64,000 nucleotides of DNA from positions 57,863 through 121,862 of the forward strand of contig NZ_SNYQ01000006.1 in the NCBI RefSeq assembly GCF_004363295.1, in the 5' to 3' direction. The notes beneath the pieces are model-generated. The model was not told the origin of the DNA, searched no databases, and saw only the letters and a list, made by a program, of their open reading frames with translations. The translations under genes and the position numbers were made by a program. Source of the DNA: Mesocricetibacter intestinalis (lineage in GTDB: Bacteria; Pseudomonadota; Gammaproteobacteria; Enterobacterales; Pasteurellaceae). The first letter of the stretch is position 1; each line of letters starts with the position of its first letter. Below, in pieces: positions 29,826-40,205 of this stretch.

Positions 29826-31013
29826 ATGACTGATATGAATACTGTTCTCGCGGAACTCAAACGCGGTATCGAACAAATTTTCTCCGAGCAGGATTTAATT
29901 GAAAAATTAAAAGAAAAGCGCCCGCTAAACGTAAAATTAGGCGCAGATCCTACCGCACCGGATATTCATCTCGGCCATACCGTAGTGCTGAACAAATTGC
30001 GCCAGTTTCAGGAATTGGGTCATCAGGTTATGTTTCTAATCGGTGATTTTACCGGTATGGTCGGCGATCCTTCCGGCAAAAACACCACCCGTCCTCCGCT
30101 CACCAGAGAAGACGTATTACGTAATGCCGAAACCTATAAACAGCAAATTTTTAAAATTCTGGACCCGCAGAAAACCAAAATCGTATTTAACTCCGAATGG
30201 CTGGGACAGCTGGGTACGGAAGGTATGATTCGTCTGGCCTCCAACTATACCGTTGCACGTATGTTGGAACGGGACGATTTCAAAAAGCGTTTTGCCAATA
30301 ATCAGCCTATCGCTATCCATGAATTTATTTATCCTCTGTTGCAAGGCTACGATTCCGTACATCTGCAGGCGGACGTGGAACTGGGCGGTACCGACCAAAC
30401 CTTTAACCTGTTGATCGGACGAGAATTACAAAAATCCGCCGGTTTAAAACCGCAGGTGGCGATTACCATGCCCTTACTGGTCGGTTTGGACGGTGAAAAG
30501 AAAATGTCCAAATCCCTCGGCAACTATATCGGCGTTACCGAAGCACCGAACGAAATGTTCGGAAAAATCATGTCGATTTCCGATCAATTAATGTGGGATT
30601 GGTACAATCTGCTCTCTTTCCGTCCGTTAGAGGAAATTGCCCAGTTTAAACAAGAAGTCGAAGCCGGGCGTAATCCGCGCGATGTAAAAGTCCTGCTGGC
30701 AAAAGAAATCGTCGCCCGTTTCCACAGCGCTGCGGAAGCCGATGCGGCGGAACAGGAATTTATCAACCGTTTCCGCAAGGGCGCCCTACCTGATGAAATG
30801 CCGGAATTCACCTTTGAGGGAGAAATCGGCCTGGCTAATCTGCTGAAAGAAGCCGGTTTGGTCGCCTCCACCTCCGAAGCCATACGTATGGTTCAGCAAG
30901 GCGGGGTTAAAATCGACGGAAACAAAGCGGAAGACGCCAAAGCGCTGATCGGTCCTTCCACTGCGGTTTACCAGGTCGGTAAACGCAAATTCGCCCGTGT
31001 CAGCGTAAAATAA
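29826..31013 (+). CDS. tyrS: Tyrosyl-tRNA synthetase
   Basis: Charges tRNA-Tyr. 395 residues: class I catalytic domain with the HIGH-type HLGH ([12 protein letters not shown]), [15 protein letters not shown] and KKMSKSLGN, then a C-terminal S4 RNA-binding domain ([16 protein letters not shown]). The sequence around HLGH and KMSKS is of the TyrZ-like branch, not the HIGN/KFGKT branch of E. coli TyrS. AGGA lies 7 nt before the ATG. Confidence 0.97.
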   Translation: MTDMNTVLAELKRGIEQIFSEQDLIEKLKEKRPLNVKLGADPTAPDIHLGHTVVLNKLRQFQELGHQVMFLIGDFTGMVGDPSGKNTTRPPLTREDVLRNAETYKQQIFKILDPQKTKIVFNSEWLGQLGTEGMIRLASNYTVARMLERDDFKKRFANNQPIAIHEFIYPLLQGYDSVHLQADVELGGTDQTFNLLIGRELQKSAGLKPQVAITMPLLVGLDGEKKMSKSLGNYIGVTEAPNEMFGKIMSISDQLMWDWYNLLSFRPLEEIAQFKQEVEAGRNPRDVKVLLAKEIVARFHSAAEADAAEQEFINRFRKGALPDEMPEFTFEGEIGLANLLKEAGLVASTSEAIRMVQQGGVKIDGNKAEDAKALIGPSTAVYQVGKRKFARVSVK

Positions 31014-31044
31014 AACCGCACCGGGCGATAAATTAAAACAGAAA

Positions 31045-31067
31045 ACAGGCAAGCCCATCTTGCCTGT
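31045..31067 (+). terminator. Hairpin after tyrS
   Basis: A 9-bp stem ACAGGCAAG/CTTGCCTGT with a 5-nt loop, 31 bp past the tyrS stop. The U-tract is poor, so termination may be partial. Confidence 0.5.
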
Positions 31068-31123
31068 ATTCCGCTGAAATAAGCTGCACAATCATCTTCA
31101 AATAAAAAACTACGCTGATTTTA

Positions 31124-31132
31124 ACCGCACTT
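31124..31132 (-). repeat. DNA uptake signal upstream of scrK
   Basis: A perfect AAGTGCGGT on the minus strand in the 185-bp tyrS-scrK gap. Confidence 0.88.
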
Positions 31133-31198
31133 TAGGCAGATAAAATTCAGCCATCATGTTAAACCGCCGAAGCGCAATAAAGGGAACGGGTAAAGCAA

Positions 31199-32128
31199 AT
31201 GAAAAATAAAATCTGGGTATTAGGCGATGCCGTGGTTGATCTTATTCCCGACGGCGATAATCATTATCTGCGTTGTGCCGGCGGTGCGCCGGCAAATGTT
31301 GCCGTTGCAGTGGCCCGTTTAGGCGGAAAAAGTGCTTTTATCGGCAGAGTGGGCAAGGATCCGCTGGGAGAATTTATGCAACGCACATTAATGCGGGAAC
31401 AGGTTGATACCCGGTATATGAAACTGGATCCCGAACAGCGTACTTCCACCGTCGTCGTCGGGCTTACGGAAGAGGGAGAGCGCAGTTTTACCTTTATGGT
31501 CAACCCCAGTGCGGATCAATTTCTACAAATTGGCGATTTACCCGCTTTCGACGCCGGCGACTGGCTGCACTGTTGCTCCATCGCACTGATTAACGAACCT
31601 TCGCGTACTGCCGCACTAACCGCCATGCAAAATATCGCCGCTGTCGGCGGTAAGGTTTCCTTTGATCCCAATTTGCGCGAAAGCCTGTGGAGCTGCCGAG
31701 AAGAGATGATTGAACAGGTCATGCGGGCGGTAGCTTTGGCCCATGTAGTGAAATTTTCGGAAGAAGAACTCTGCCTGTTGACCCGCAACCATCGGCCCGA
31801 ACAAGCCTTTGCCGAAATCAGCGCCCGTTATCCCGAAAAACTGATTATTGTTACGCTGGGGAAACAGGGAGCGAAATATCATATTAAGGGTCATCAGGCG
31901 CTTATCTGCGGTAAAGCGCTGAAGGCGGTAGATACCACCGGCGCGGGAGATGCCTTTGTCGGCGGTTTGTTGGCCGGTTTGGCACAGACGGCGCACTGGC
32001 AAACAGAAGAAGCCTTAAGTGCCATTATACGCCAGGCCAATGCCTGCGGCGCATTGGCGGTTACCGCAAAAGGTGCCATGTCGGCTCTACCGACCCAATC
32101 CCAATTAGCCCGTTTTCTGGCCGATTAA
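31199..32128 (+). CDS. scrK: Fructokinase (PfkB family)
   Basis: 309-residue sugar kinase. N-terminal CAGGAPANVAVAVARLGGKS is the PfkB signature 1, and DTTGAGDAFVGGLLAGL carries the catalytic Asp and the anion hole. Closest in style to ScrK-type fructokinases. The adjacent sucrose-6-phosphate hydrolase fixes the role: phosphorylating fructose released from sucrose-6-phosphate. AAAGGGAACGGG precedes the start. No sucrose PTS permease or repressor lies in the window. Confidence 0.92.
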   Translation: MKNKIWVLGDAVVDLIPDGDNHYLRCAGGAPANVAVAVARLGGKSAFIGRVGKDPLGEFMQRTLMREQVDTRYMKLDPEQRTSTVVVGLTEEGERSFTFMVNPSADQFLQIGDLPAFDAGDWLHCCSIALINEPSRTAALTAMQNIAAVGGKVSFDPNLRESLWSCREEMIEQVMRAVALAHVVKFSEEELCLLTRNHRPEQAFAEISARYPEKLIIVTLGKQGAKYHIKGHQALICGKALKAVDTTGAGDAFVGGLLAGLAQTAHWQTEEALSAIIRQANACGALAVTAKGAMSALPTQSQLARFLAD

Positions 32129-32131
32129 CCC

Positions 32132-32168
32132 GATTAAAAGTGCATAAATATGCACTTTTAATCTTTTT
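32132..32168 (+). terminator. Strong terminator between scrK and scrB
   Basis: A 14-bp stem GATTAAAAGTGCAT/ATGCACTTTTAATC with a 4-nt loop and a T5 tail (32164-32168), lying between two genes of one pathway. Confidence 0.85.
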
Positions 32169-32186
32169 AGCTCAAGAAAAAACAAT

Positions 32187-33641
32187 ATGATGATTTTTAA
32201 TAACGGAAAATATAAAAGTATTCTGGCCGCACAAGCGGGCGAACTGGAAAATATCCGCCGCCGGGTCGAAGAAGATAAGGACTTTCGTCCCTGCTATCAT
32301 CTCGCCCCGCCTACCGGGCTGTTAAACGATCCCAACGGTTTGATTTTCGACGGTGAAAAATACCATATTTTTTATCAATGGTTTCCGTTTGATGCCTTGC
32401 ACGGCATGAAACACTGGAAGCATTTCACCACCTCGGACTGGCTCTGCTATAAGGAAGCGCAGCCGCTGATTCCTACCGAGGCCTTCGAAAGCCACGGTTG
32501 TTATTCCGGCGGAGCCTTAATGGTAGAGGACAAAATCGCCCTGTTTTATACCGGAAACACCCGGCGTGCAGAGGATAACCAACGTATCCCTTATCAAAAT
32601 CTGGCAATTTTCGATAAAGCCGGAAATTTACTGGAAAAACGCTCGTTGCTTGAAAACGCCCCGCCGGGCTATACCGAACATGTGCGCGATCCCAAACCTT
32701 TTTTCAGTGCAACGGGGAAAATCCGCTTTATTTGCGGCGCACAGCGGCAAGATCTGAGCGGTACCGCCATTTTATTTGAAATGGATGATCTTGAAGACAG
32801 TCCCCGCCTACTCGGTGAACTGGAGCTGCCCGATTTTGACAATCGCCATGTATTTATGTGGGAATGTCCGGATCTGTTAAAAATCGATCAACAGGATTTA
32901 TTTATCTGGTCGCCGCAGGGAAAGCCGCGGGAAAAACTGCAGTATCAGAATAATTACCACGCCCTTTATGCGCTCGGCCATTTATCCCAAGGGCGTTTTA
33001 ATGCCGAATCGGTAGCGGAGCTGGATCAAGGGTTCGATTTCTACGCACCCCAAACCTTCGGCGGCTTGCCCAATAACGAATATGCGCTGCTTTACGCCTG
33101 GTGCGGATTGCCGGATCTCAGTTATCCTACCGATAGCTATCGCTGGCATTCCATGCTGTGTATGCCGCGCGAAATACGTGTGCACAAGGGCGAACTCTAT
33201 CAGCAGCCCCTCGCTCAAATCTATCAAAATATAAAAATGGCCCAGCCCGTAACAGTGGAAAAGGAAATCGAACTGAAAGATTTAGATCGCAGCTATCTAA
33301 AGTTTGATGCGCAAAATACCCCGTTCAATATTTGTTTCTTCGCTAACCGCAAAGGACAACGTCTGACCCTGTCCTATGACGGAAAAACCCTATGCTTGGA
33401 TCGCAGCCATAGCGAGCAAACGGAAACCATGTTGAAATTCGGTGAACAACGTTACTGTGCCTTGGATTCCTTGCATCAGGTGGAAATTTTCTTCGACCGC
33501 TCTATTCTGGAAATTTTCCTGAACGGAGGGGAAAAAGCCATGACGTCCCGCTTTTTTATCGCCGATCGTCAAAACCGCTTAAGCTGCGATCGCCCGCTGC
33601 TGCTGGAAATAGGCTATCCTCAGGCGATAAGCTACAAATAA
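32187..33641 (+). CDS. scrB: Sucrose-6-phosphate hydrolase (GH32)
   Basis: 484 residues. Five-bladed propeller with the nucleophile Asp48 in GLLNDPNGLIF, the stabilising RDPKPF and the acid/base Glu in MWECPDLL, then the beta-sandwich domain (SILEIFLNGGEKAMTSRFF). No signal peptide, so it acts in the cytosol on PTS-imported sucrose-6-phosphate. It starts 18 bp after the scrK terminator, so its mRNA needs read-through or an unseen promoter. Confidence 0.95.
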   Translation: MMIFNNGKYKSILAAQAGELENIRRRVEEDKDFRPCYHLAPPTGLLNDPNGLIFDGEKYHIFYQWFPFDALHGMKHWKHFTTSDWLCYKEAQPLIPTEAFESHGCYSGGALMVEDKIALFYTGNTRRAEDNQRIPYQNLAIFDKAGNLLEKRSLLENAPPGYTEHVRDPKPFFSATGKIRFICGAQRQDLSGTAILFEMDDLEDSPRLLGELELPDFDNRHVFMWECPDLLKIDQQDLFIWSPQGKPREKLQYQNNYHALYALGHLSQGRFNAESVAELDQGFDFYAPQTFGGLPNNEYALLYAWCGLPDLSYPTDSYRWHSMLCMPREIRVHKGELYQQPLAQIYQNIKMAQPVTVEKEIELKDLDRSYLKFDAQNTPFNICFFANRKGQRLTLSYDGKTLCLDRSHSEQTETMLKFGEQRYCALDSLHQVEIFFDRSILEIFLNGGEKAMTSRFFIADRQNRLSCDRPLLLEIGYPQAISYK

Positions 33642-33653
33642 ATACAAATAACA

Positions 33654-33677
33654 AAGGGGCTTTAGCCCCTTCTTTTT
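33654..33677 (+). terminator. Terminator of scrB (possibly shared with truB)
   Basis: AAGGGGCT/AGCCCCTT with a 2-nt loop and a T5 run on the plus strand. The minus side (UUUGUUAUUUG) is weaker but lies 29 bp past the truB stop. Confidence 0.8.
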
Positions 33678-33699
33678 ATATCTGCTTTTATTTAACCCG

Positions 33700-34617
33700 T
33701 TACAGATTTATCATTCTCAACGGGCGAATCACATTATCCTTGCCGACTTCCGCTACCCCGAGAAACAGATTCTGTGCCGAAAACAAACGAACCTGACCAT
33801 AAAGTTTTTCCGTATTATCAAATCTTAAACGCTGCCCGAAGCCTACCGCGCGGCTCTGCGCTTCGTTCAAGAGCAACTGCGGCAAACGGGCAACCGCACT
33901 GTCCACAGGCAGCAGGCAGCTATCCAACACGGCCGGATCCTGCTGCTGTGCCAATTCCTGCAGCCTATCCCAGTCCAGCATCGCTTGCACCGGATAATCA
34001 GCCACTGCGGTACGGCGCAGCATGGTTACATGGGCGCCGCAGCCGAGAACTTCGCCTAAATCATCCACCAGGGTTCGAATATAAGTCCCCTTGGAGCAAT
34101 GAACTTCCAGGGTAAGAAAAGGTGCCTTATAGCTGATAAAGGTTAATTCGAAAATCCTGATCGGGCGGGCTTCCCGTTCTACTGTAATGCCCTGTCGCGC
34201 ATATTCGTAAAGGGGTTTTCCCTGATGTTTCAGAGCGGAAAACATGGTAGGAACCTGCCTTAAATCGCCGCGGAAACGAGAAAGAGCGGTCAAAATTTCA
34301 GCATCATTTACCTTTACCGCCCGAGTTTCCACAATCTGCCCCTCCGCATCGGAAGTGTCGGTGCGTTCGCCTAATTTAGCGGTTACCAGATAACGTTTGT
34401 CCGCATCCAACAAAAACTGAGAAAATTTAGTGGCTTCCCCCAGGCAAATGGGCAACATTCCCGTAGCCAAGGGATCCAAGGCGCCGGTATGCCCCGCCTT
34501 ATTGGCCTGAAAAATACGTTTTACTTTCTGCAGAATATCGTTGGAGGACATCCCCTGCGGCTTATCCAGCAGAAAAACGCCGTGAATATCCCGGCCTCGT
34601 TTACGCGGTTTAGCCAT
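33700..34617 (-). CDS. truB: tRNA pseudouridine-55 synthase
   Basis: Makes pseudouridine 55 in the T loop of tRNAs. 305 residues. The catalytic Asp is in [19 protein letters not shown]; the [14 protein letters not shown] motif and a C-terminal PUA-like tail are present. The ATG (34617) shares one base with the rbfA TGA, so the two are coupled. The codon just upstream is a TTG that could be misread as a start. Confidence 0.97.
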   Translation of the reverse strand: MAKPRKRGRDIHGVFLLDKPQGMSSNDILQKVKRIFQANKAGHTGALDPLATGMLPICLGEATKFSQFLLDADKRYLVTAKLGERTDTSDAEGQIVETRAVKVNDAEILTALSRFRGDLRQVPTMFSALKHQGKPLYEYARQGITVEREARPIRIFELTFISYKAPFLTLEVHCSKGTYIRTLVDDLGEVLGCGAHVTMLRRTAVADYPVQAMLDWDRLQELAQQQDPAVLDSCLLPVDSAVARLPQLLLNEAQSRAVGFGQRLRFDNTEKLYGQVRLFSAQNLFLGVAEVGKDNVIRPLRMINL

Positions 34618-35012
34618 CAACTTTCTCCGCTTTCGTCATCCGTATGGCGCAATTTGTCCTTGCGTACCGCTTCGCTGACCAGATTGGACATACGCATACC
34701 TTCAACCAAGGAGCGATCATATTCGAAACGCAACTCCGGTACGATACGCAAGCGCATGGCTTTCCCCACTAAGGTGCGAATATAGGGCGCCGCCTTATGC
34801 AGCGCTTTCATACCCTGCTCCACCGCACTCTCATCGCTGTCGAATAAAAAGGTAACAAACACCTTGGCATAAGCCAAATCGCTGGAAATCTCCACATCGG
34901 ATACCGTTACCATTCCAATCCGTGGATCTTTCACCTCACGTTGTAAAATCACCGCCACTTCTTTTTGTAATTCCTGCGCCACTCTATCGGCACGTTTAAA
35001 TTCTCTCGCCAT
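34617..35012 (-). CDS. rbfA: 30S ribosome-binding factor A
   Basis: 131 residues, KH-fold cold-shock maturation factor for 16S rRNA. Typical start [20 protein letters not shown] and conserved [17 protein letters not shown]. It sits between infB and truB as in E. coli, but an intrinsic terminator and a likely promoter separate it from infB. Confidence 0.97.
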   Translation of the reverse strand: MAREFKRADRVAQELQKEVAVILQREVKDPRIGMVTVSDVEISSDLAYAKVFVTFLFDSDESAVEQGMKALHKAAPYIRTLVGKAMRLRIVPELRFEYDRSLVEGMRMSNLVSEAVRKDKLRHTDDESGES

Positions 35013-35059
35013 AATCTTTCCTATTAATTATCTTTTGTTCCTCAGCCTGAAAGCCCGTT

Positions 35060-35068
35060 AGTATAGCA
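35060..35068 (-). promoter_or_regulatory. Extended -10 promoter of rbfA-truB
   Basis: Minus-strand TGC-TATACT (TGn extended -10), 48 bp upstream of the rbfA ATG and downstream of the infB terminator. The -35 is weak, as usual for extended -10 promoters. Confidence 0.5.
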
Positions 35069-35144
35069 AGAATCCGGGATAAAAGAAAAACTCCCCCGCT
35101 TCTTAGCGGATACCCGCTCCTATTCTCCCCCTCTTGGAGAAGAT

Positions 35145-35196
35145 AAAAAAAGAGCGGTCGATTTTTACAAAGTTTTTATAAAACCAACCGCTCTTT
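35145..35196 (-). terminator. Terminator of nusA-infB
   Basis: On the minus strand, AAAGAGCGGT pairs with ACCGCTCTTT across a 28-nt loop and runs into seven U. It starts about 20 bp after the infB stop. Confidence 0.78.
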
Positions 35197-35217
35197 AAGG
35201 CTAATACTCGCTAAATC

Positions 35218-37737
35218 TTAGATGGAGCGTTTCACCTCAACCACTTCGAATACTTCGATTTGGTCGCCTACTTTAACATCGTTGTAGTTCTTCACGCCGA
35301 TACCGCATTCCATACCGTTGCGCACTTCGTTAACGTCATCTTTAAAGCGGCGCAGGGATTCCAGTTCACCCTCAAAGATAACCACGTTGTCGCGCAATAC
35401 GCGGATCGGATTATTACGTTTGATCAGCCCTTCGGTTACCATACAACCGGCAATGGCGCCGAACTTCGGTGAACGGAACACATCGCGCACTTCCGCCAAA
35501 CCAATGATTTCCTGTTTGAATTCCGGTTCGAGCATACCGCTCATCGCAGCTTTGATTTCATTCAGCAATTCATAGATGATGGAATAATAGCGTAGATCGA
35601 TATTTTCAGTTTCGATAATACGGCGGGCCGATGCGTCAGCACGTACGTTAAAGCCGAGTACGATAGCATTGGAGGCCGCCGCCAAGGTAGCATCGGTTTC
35701 GGTAATTCCGCCGACACCGGAGCCGACCACTTTAACTTTCACTTCCTCGGTAGAAAGCTCCTGCAATGACTGTACGATAGCTTCCACCGAGCCCTGAACG
35801 TCCGCTTTGACGATAACGTTCAGTTCCGCCACATCGCCTTCCGCCATATTGCTGAACATATTTTCCAGTTTAGCTTTCTGCTGACGGGCAAGTTTCACTT
35901 CGCGGAATTTACCCTGACGGTATAAAGCAACCTCGCGGGCTTTTTTCTCGTCGCGTACCACCGTAGCTTCGTCTCCCGCCGCAGGTACGCCGGAAAGTCC
36001 CAGCACTTCGACCGGAATGGACGGGCCGGCGCTTTCGATTTCTTTACCGTTTTCATCGCGCATAGCACGTACGCGTCCGTACTCAAAGCCGCACAAGACG
36101 ATATCGCCGCGCTGTAAGGTACCGGACTGTACCAGAATAGTGGCGACCGGACCGCGACCTTTATCCAGATAGGATTCGATTACCACGCCGCTTGCCATAC
36201 CTTCTTTGACTGCGGTAAGTTCAAGCACTTCGGATTGCAACAAAATAGCATCGAGTAATTCGTCGACGCCGCTACCTTTTTTCGCCGAAACGTGCACAAA
36301 CTGCACATCGCCGCCGAATTTTTCCGCAACCACTTCATATTGCAGCAATTCCTGCTCGACTCGATCCGGATTAGCTTCCGGTTTATCGATTTTATTCACC
36401 GCCACCACAATAGGTACGCCGGCGGCTCTGGCGTGCTGAATGGCCTCGATGGTCTGCGGCATTACGCCGTCATCGGCAGCAACCACCAATACAACGATAT
36501 CCGTCGCTTTCGCACCGCGTGCACGCATTGAGGTAAAGGCGGCGTGCCCCGGAGTATCCAGGAAGGTAATCATTTTGCCGTCGGCGGTTTCCACATGATA
36601 AGCACCTATATGCTGGGTAATACCACCCGCTTCGCCGGCGGCAACTTTCGCTTTACGAATATAATCGAGTAATGAGGTTTTACCATGGTCAACGTGGCCC
36701 ATAATGGTAACCACCGGCGCACGGGTAACTTTTTCCGCATTAATATCGCGATCTTCCAGTACCGCTTCTTCCAGTTCGTTTTCTTTACGCAGAATAACCT
36801 TATGTCCCATTTCTTCGGCAACCAGCTGAGCGGTTTCCTGATCAATAACCTGATTAATGGTAACCATTTCTCCCATTTTCATCATGGTTTTGATAATTTC
36901 GGTGGCTTTAACCGCCATTTTATTCGCCAGATCCGCAACCGTAATGGTTTCACCGATCACAACATCGCGGTTAACCGCCTGAGCCGGTTTGGTAAAAGCC
37001 TGCTGTAGAGCGCTGCCTTTTTTACCCTGTTTGCCTTTGCCGCCTTTCGGTTGATTACGACGGTTGGACTCGCGTTCGGTTTTGCTGTTTTCGTCCTCAC
37101 GCGCACCTTTTTTAGCTTTGGCTACTTTCGCCTTACCGCTGCGATTACGATTTTCTTTACGCCGTTCCTCTTCGTCTTCCGCTTCACGGGCATAGCTGGA
37201 AGTCAGACGGTAATCCTGATAATCGTCGGCATTATCATTAGCCCCGCTATTATCGGCGAGATCGGCATAACGCTTCGCTTCCTCCGCCGCTTTACGCGCC
37301 TGTTCTTCCGCTTTCTGACGGGCTAACTCCTCCGCCTTGCGACGTAATTCGGCTTCTTCTGCTTTGCGTTTTTCTTTTTCGCTGTTTTCTTTGCTTTCCG
37401 CCTGAGGTTTTACTTTTTGTTCGGCCGTCGCTTTAGCGGCTTTTTCTGCTTCCGCCGCCAGTTTCTTCGCTTTTTCAGCGGCTTCCTGTTCTTTTACCTG
37501 CTTTTCTTTTGCCAGTTTTTCTTCCGCCGCTTTTTTCGCTTCCGCTTCCTGTTGCAGTCTTAATGCTTCCGCCGCCCGTTTTGCCGCTTCGGTATCAATC
37601 TTGCGGGATTTACGCACTTCAACCTGAACCTCTTTGGTTTTACCGCCCGCACCCGTTCCGCTGACGGTGGTTTTGGTTCTGCGCTGTAAACTTAGTTTTT
37701 TGGGCGCATTCTCAATTTTCTTTTCTTGTTCTGTCAT
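35218..37737 (-). CDS. infB: Translation initiation factor IF-2
   Basis: 839 residues from the ATG of MTEQEKK. A TTG three codons upstream is in frame, but the AAGGA spacing (9 nt) favours the ATG. A long charged Ala/Glu/Lys N-terminal domain is followed by the GTPase: P-loop [31 protein letters not shown]. The C-terminal domains bind fMet-tRNA. It guides initiator tRNA to the 30S subunit; the initiator tRNA gene lies upstream in the same cluster. 12 bp after nusA. Confidence 0.98.
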   Translation of the reverse strand: MTEQEKKIENAPKKLSLQRRTKTTVSGTGAGGKTKEVQVEVRKSRKIDTEAAKRAAEALRLQQEAEAKKAAEEKLAKEKQVKEQEAAEKAKKLAAEAEKAAKATAEQKVKPQAESKENSEKEKRKAEEAELRRKAEELARQKAEEQARKAAEEAKRYADLADNSGANDNADDYQDYRLTSSYAREAEDEEERRKENRNRSGKAKVAKAKKGAREDENSKTERESNRRNQPKGGKGKQGKKGSALQQAFTKPAQAVNRDVVIGETITVADLANKMAVKATEIIKTMMKMGEMVTINQVIDQETAQLVAEEMGHKVILRKENELEEAVLEDRDINAEKVTRAPVVTIMGHVDHGKTSLLDYIRKAKVAAGEAGGITQHIGAYHVETADGKMITFLDTPGHAAFTSMRARGAKATDIVVLVVAADDGVMPQTIEAIQHARAAGVPIVVAVNKIDKPEANPDRVEQELLQYEVVAEKFGGDVQFVHVSAKKGSGVDELLDAILLQSEVLELTAVKEGMASGVVIESYLDKGRGPVATILVQSGTLQRGDIVLCGFEYGRVRAMRDENGKEIESAGPSIPVEVLGLSGVPAAGDEATVVRDEKKAREVALYRQGKFREVKLARQQKAKLENMFSNMAEGDVAELNVIVKADVQGSVEAIVQSLQELSTEEVKVKVVGSGVGGITETDATLAAASNAIVLGFNVRADASARRIIETENIDLRYYSIIYELLNEIKAAMSGMLEPEFKQEIIGLAEVRDVFRSPKFGAIAGCMVTEGLIKRNNPIRVLRDNVVIFEGELESLRRFKDDVNEVRNGMECGIGVKNYNDVKVGDQIEVFEVVEVKRSI

Positions 37738-37749
37738 ATAATTCAATCC

Positions 37750-39255
37750 TTATTCATCACCGAACCAGCAGATATTACGTGCGGCCATAATCAATTCCGC
37801 CGCTTTTTCCGCACTCAGTTCTTCAATATCGCTCAGATCATCTACGCCCTGTTCTGCCAGTTCTTCCAAGGTGGTGATTTGTTTTTCCGCCAGTTTGAAG
37901 GCGATATGGCGTTCCATACCTTCCAGGTTCAGTAATCTGTCTTCAATATCCGCCCGTTTTAACGCCTCTTCTTCCGCCAAAGCCTTAGCGGTCAGTACGT
38001 CTTTCGCTCGAGTTTGTAATTCTTCCACCAGATCTTCGTCTTCAAGCCCGTCGATGGCGGTCAATTCGCCGACCGGTACATAGGCTAACTGCTCTAAAGA
38101 ATTAAAACCTTCTTCAATCAGGATCTGTGCGAATTCTTCATCGATTTCGAGGGAATCCATAAACAGGTTGAGGATTTTTTTATCTTCCGCCTGATGTTTT
38201 TGTTCCAACTGCTCGCTGGTCATTACGTTCAGCGCCCAGCCGGTCAGCTGGGTGGCCAGGCGTACATTTTGTCCGTTACGGCCGATAGCCTGCGCCAGAT
38301 TGCTTTCCTCCACCGCAATATCCATGGAATGGTTATCTTCGTCCACCACAATGGAGCTGACATCCGCCGGCGCCATGGCATTAATTACAAACTGAGCGGG
38401 ATTATCGTCCCAGAGTACGATATCCACACGTTCGCCGCCCAATTCATTGGTGATCGCTTGTACGCGTGCGCCGCGCATACCCACGCAGGCACCCACAGGA
38501 TCAATACGTTTATCGTTACTTTTCACCGCAATTTTGGCACGCGAACCCGGATCGCGGGAAGAGGCTCTGATTTCGATCAGTTCTTCGCCGATTTCAGGCA
38601 CTTCCAGTCGGAATAATTCTTCCAGCATTACAGGTTTGGAGCGGGTAACGAAAAGCTGAGTTCCCTTGCTTTCCGGATTCACTTTATACAGTACCCCGCG
38701 GATACGGTCGCCCGGGCGGAAGTTTTCGCGCGGCAGCATATCTTCGCGCTGAATCACCGCTTCCGCTTTGGCCGGATCTTCTTTATTCCCTGCCAGTTCT
38801 AAAATAATCATATCGCGGGTAACTTTTTTCACCGTTCCCGTAACGATTTTTCCTTCCTCGGCACGGAACTGCTCTACTACTTTGTTACGTTCCGCTTCAC
38901 GGATTTTAGTACTGATTACCTGTCTGGCGGTCTGCATGGTAATACGATCAAAAGCGATGGATTCAATTTGATCTTCCACATAATCGCCCGGGTTAATCTC
39001 CGGGTTTTCCAGTCTTGCCGCTTCCAAGGTGATTTCTTTGGTCGGATTTACCACCTCTTCCACCACCAGCCAGCGCCGGAAAGTTTCAAATTCACCGGTT
39101 TTCGGGTTAATTACGACGCGTACGTCAATTTCCTGTTCGTATTTCTTTTTGGTAGAAAGTGCAATGGCGCTTTCCAACGCTTCAAAAATCTTTTCACGAG
39201 GTAACAACTTTTCATTGGATACGGCTTCGGCCGCTAATAAAATTTCTTTGCTCAC
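37750..39255 (-). CDS. nusA: Transcription termination/antitermination protein NusA
   Basis: 501 residues: N-terminal RNAP-binding domain, S1 ([15 protein letters not shown]), KH1/KH2 ([38 protein letters not shown]) and two C-terminal acidic repeats ([41 protein letters not shown]), as in enteric NusA. Start is GTG with GAGG upstream. Binds RNA polymerase to modulate pausing and termination. Third member of the cluster after tRNA-fMet and rimP. Confidence 0.98.
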   Translation of the reverse strand: MSKEILLAAEAVSNEKLLPREKIFEALESAIALSTKKKYEQEIDVRVVINPKTGEFETFRRWLVVEEVVNPTKEITLEAARLENPEINPGDYVEDQIESIAFDRITMQTARQVISTKIREAERNKVVEQFRAEEGKIVTGTVKKVTRDMIILELAGNKEDPAKAEAVIQREDMLPRENFRPGDRIRGVLYKVNPESKGTQLFVTRSKPVMLEELFRLEVPEIGEELIEIRASSRDPGSRAKIAVKSNDKRIDPVGACVGMRGARVQAITNELGGERVDIVLWDDNPAQFVINAMAPADVSSIVVDEDNHSMDIAVEESNLAQAIGRNGQNVRLATQLTGWALNVMTSEQLEQKHQAEDKKILNLFMDSLEIDEEFAQILIEEGFNSLEQLAYVPVGELTAIDGLEDEDLVEELQTRAKDVLTAKALAEEEALKRADIEDRLLNLEGMERHIAFKLAEKQITTLEELAEQGVDDLSDIEELSAEKAAELIMAARNICWFGDE

Positions 39256-39274
39256 TTTATATTGCCTCTATAAA

Positions 39275-39730
39275 TTAAAACTTCGGAATTAGGTTTGCTT
39301 TCTGGATATTGCCGAACACGAAGCTCTGGCTCTGGCCATCCACCGTTAAGGTCAGCATATCCCCTTCAATATTTTCCAGTCTGCCCTGCCATTTACGCCG
39401 ATCGGAAACGGGGATCCGTAAATGCAGGCAAATCTCCCGCCCTATATAACCTTGATACTGGGCGAGAGTAAATAAAGGTCGATCCAGGCCGGGAGAAGAC
39501 ACTTCCAGATTGTATTTGTCCGTAATAGGATCCTCTACATCCAGAACCGCACTGACCTGACGGCTGACATCGGCGCAATCGTCAACAATTACGCCGCCGT
39601 CCTTATCGATAAACAGACGTAGGGTTAAATAACGCCCCGCACGCTGACATTCGATTCCCCAAAGTTCGAAGCCTAAATCTTCCACCGGCCCCTGCAGCAT
39701 TTCCTGCAATTTTTGCTCTAATGTTGCCAA
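39275..39730 (-). CDS. rimP: Ribosome maturation factor RimP
   Basis: 151 residues, with typical segments [20 protein letters not shown] and [20 protein letters not shown]. It assists 30S assembly. The start is TTG with AGGAG 6 nt upstream; no ATG gives a full-length protein. 19 bp precede nusA. Upstream lie two tandem terminators separating it from tRNA-fMet. Confidence 0.96.
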   Translation of the reverse strand: MATLEQKLQEMLQGPVEDLGFELWGIECQRAGRYLTLRLFIDKDGGVIVDDCADVSRQVSAVLDVEDPITDKYNLEVSSPGLDRPLFTLAQYQGYIGREICLHLRIPVSDRRKWQGRLENIEGDMLTLTVDGQSQSFVFGNIQKANLIPKF

Positions 39731-39816
39731 CTTGTTCTCCTGTTAAGGCATCAATCTTCTTTATCAGATAATCGAATCAACGCCCGTCTTCCCCGTAAAT
39801 CCTGAATCTCAGACGT

Positions 39817-39836
39817 AAAAAAAGGGCTAAAAGCCC
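39817..39836 (-). terminator. Second (rimP-proximal) leader terminator
   Basis: Minus-strand GGGCT-TTT-AGCCC followed by seven U, 87 bp before the rimP start. Confidence 0.72.
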
Positions 39837-39861
39837 AGTTCTACATTCGATTTTTTTGTAT

Positions 39862-39886
39862 AAAAAAACCCCTAAAATCTGGGGTT
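39862..39886 (-). terminator. First (tRNA-proximal) leader terminator
   Basis: Minus-strand AACCCC/GGGGTT with an 8-nt loop and seven U, 48 bp beyond the tRNA-fMet CCA end. Confidence 0.75.
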
Positions 39887-39933
39887 CTTCACTGAACTTA
39901 TATTTAAATCTGTCAAAATAACATATAAGTAAG

Positions 39934-40010
39934 TGGTTGCGGGGGCCGGATTTGAACCGACGGCCTTCGGGTTATGAGCCCGACGAGCTACCAAGCTGCT
40001 CCACCCCGCG
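39934..40010 (-). tRNA. Initiator tRNA-fMet (CAU)
   Basis: 77 nt with CCA. It has the initiator hallmark of an unpaired C1-A72 end (CGCGGGG ... CCCCGCAACCA). The three G:C pairs above the CAT anticodon loop (GGGCTCATAACCC) are present. Nearly identical in form to E. coli metY, which also precedes rimP-nusA-infB. Confidence 0.98.
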
Positions 40011-40027
40011 TCCGAAAATATGTGCGC

Positions 40028-40056
40028 ATTATAATGAGTTCGCGCTTAAATAGCAA
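40028..40056 (-). promoter_or_regulatory. Promoter of tRNA-fMet (and possibly the nusA cluster)
   Basis: TTGCTA, 17-bp spacer, TATAAT, then a GCGC discriminator typical of stringently controlled stable RNA promoters. Confidence 0.7.
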
Positions 40057-40082
40057 GTTTTTCTCAAAACTAATTACAAGGC

Positions 40083-40205
40083 TTAAAAACTAATCCCGGA
40101 ACCAATCGCAATGCCCGCACCGCCGTTATTAACGCCGAATCCGCCGCCAACACTACAGGCGCCGAGCAAGAACAGACAACAAACTATCAATCCCCATCTT
40201 TTCAT
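40083..40205 (-). CDS. Short lipoprotein, 40 residues
   Basis: A previously easy-to-miss small gene. Lys3-terminated positive N-tip (MKRWG), hydrophobic core IVCCLFLL and lipobox LGAC with Cys17. The mature part is 24 residues, Gly/Asn/Ile/Ser-rich, with no charged residue. Its ATG overlaps the TGA of the upstream kinase-like gene (ATGA), arguing for coupled translation. The stop is TAA at 40083-40085. No family recognised. It would be a lipid-anchored peptide at the inner or outer membrane. Confidence 0.65.
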   Translation of the reverse strand: MKRWGLIVCCLFLLGACSVGGGFGVNNGGAGIAIGSGISF

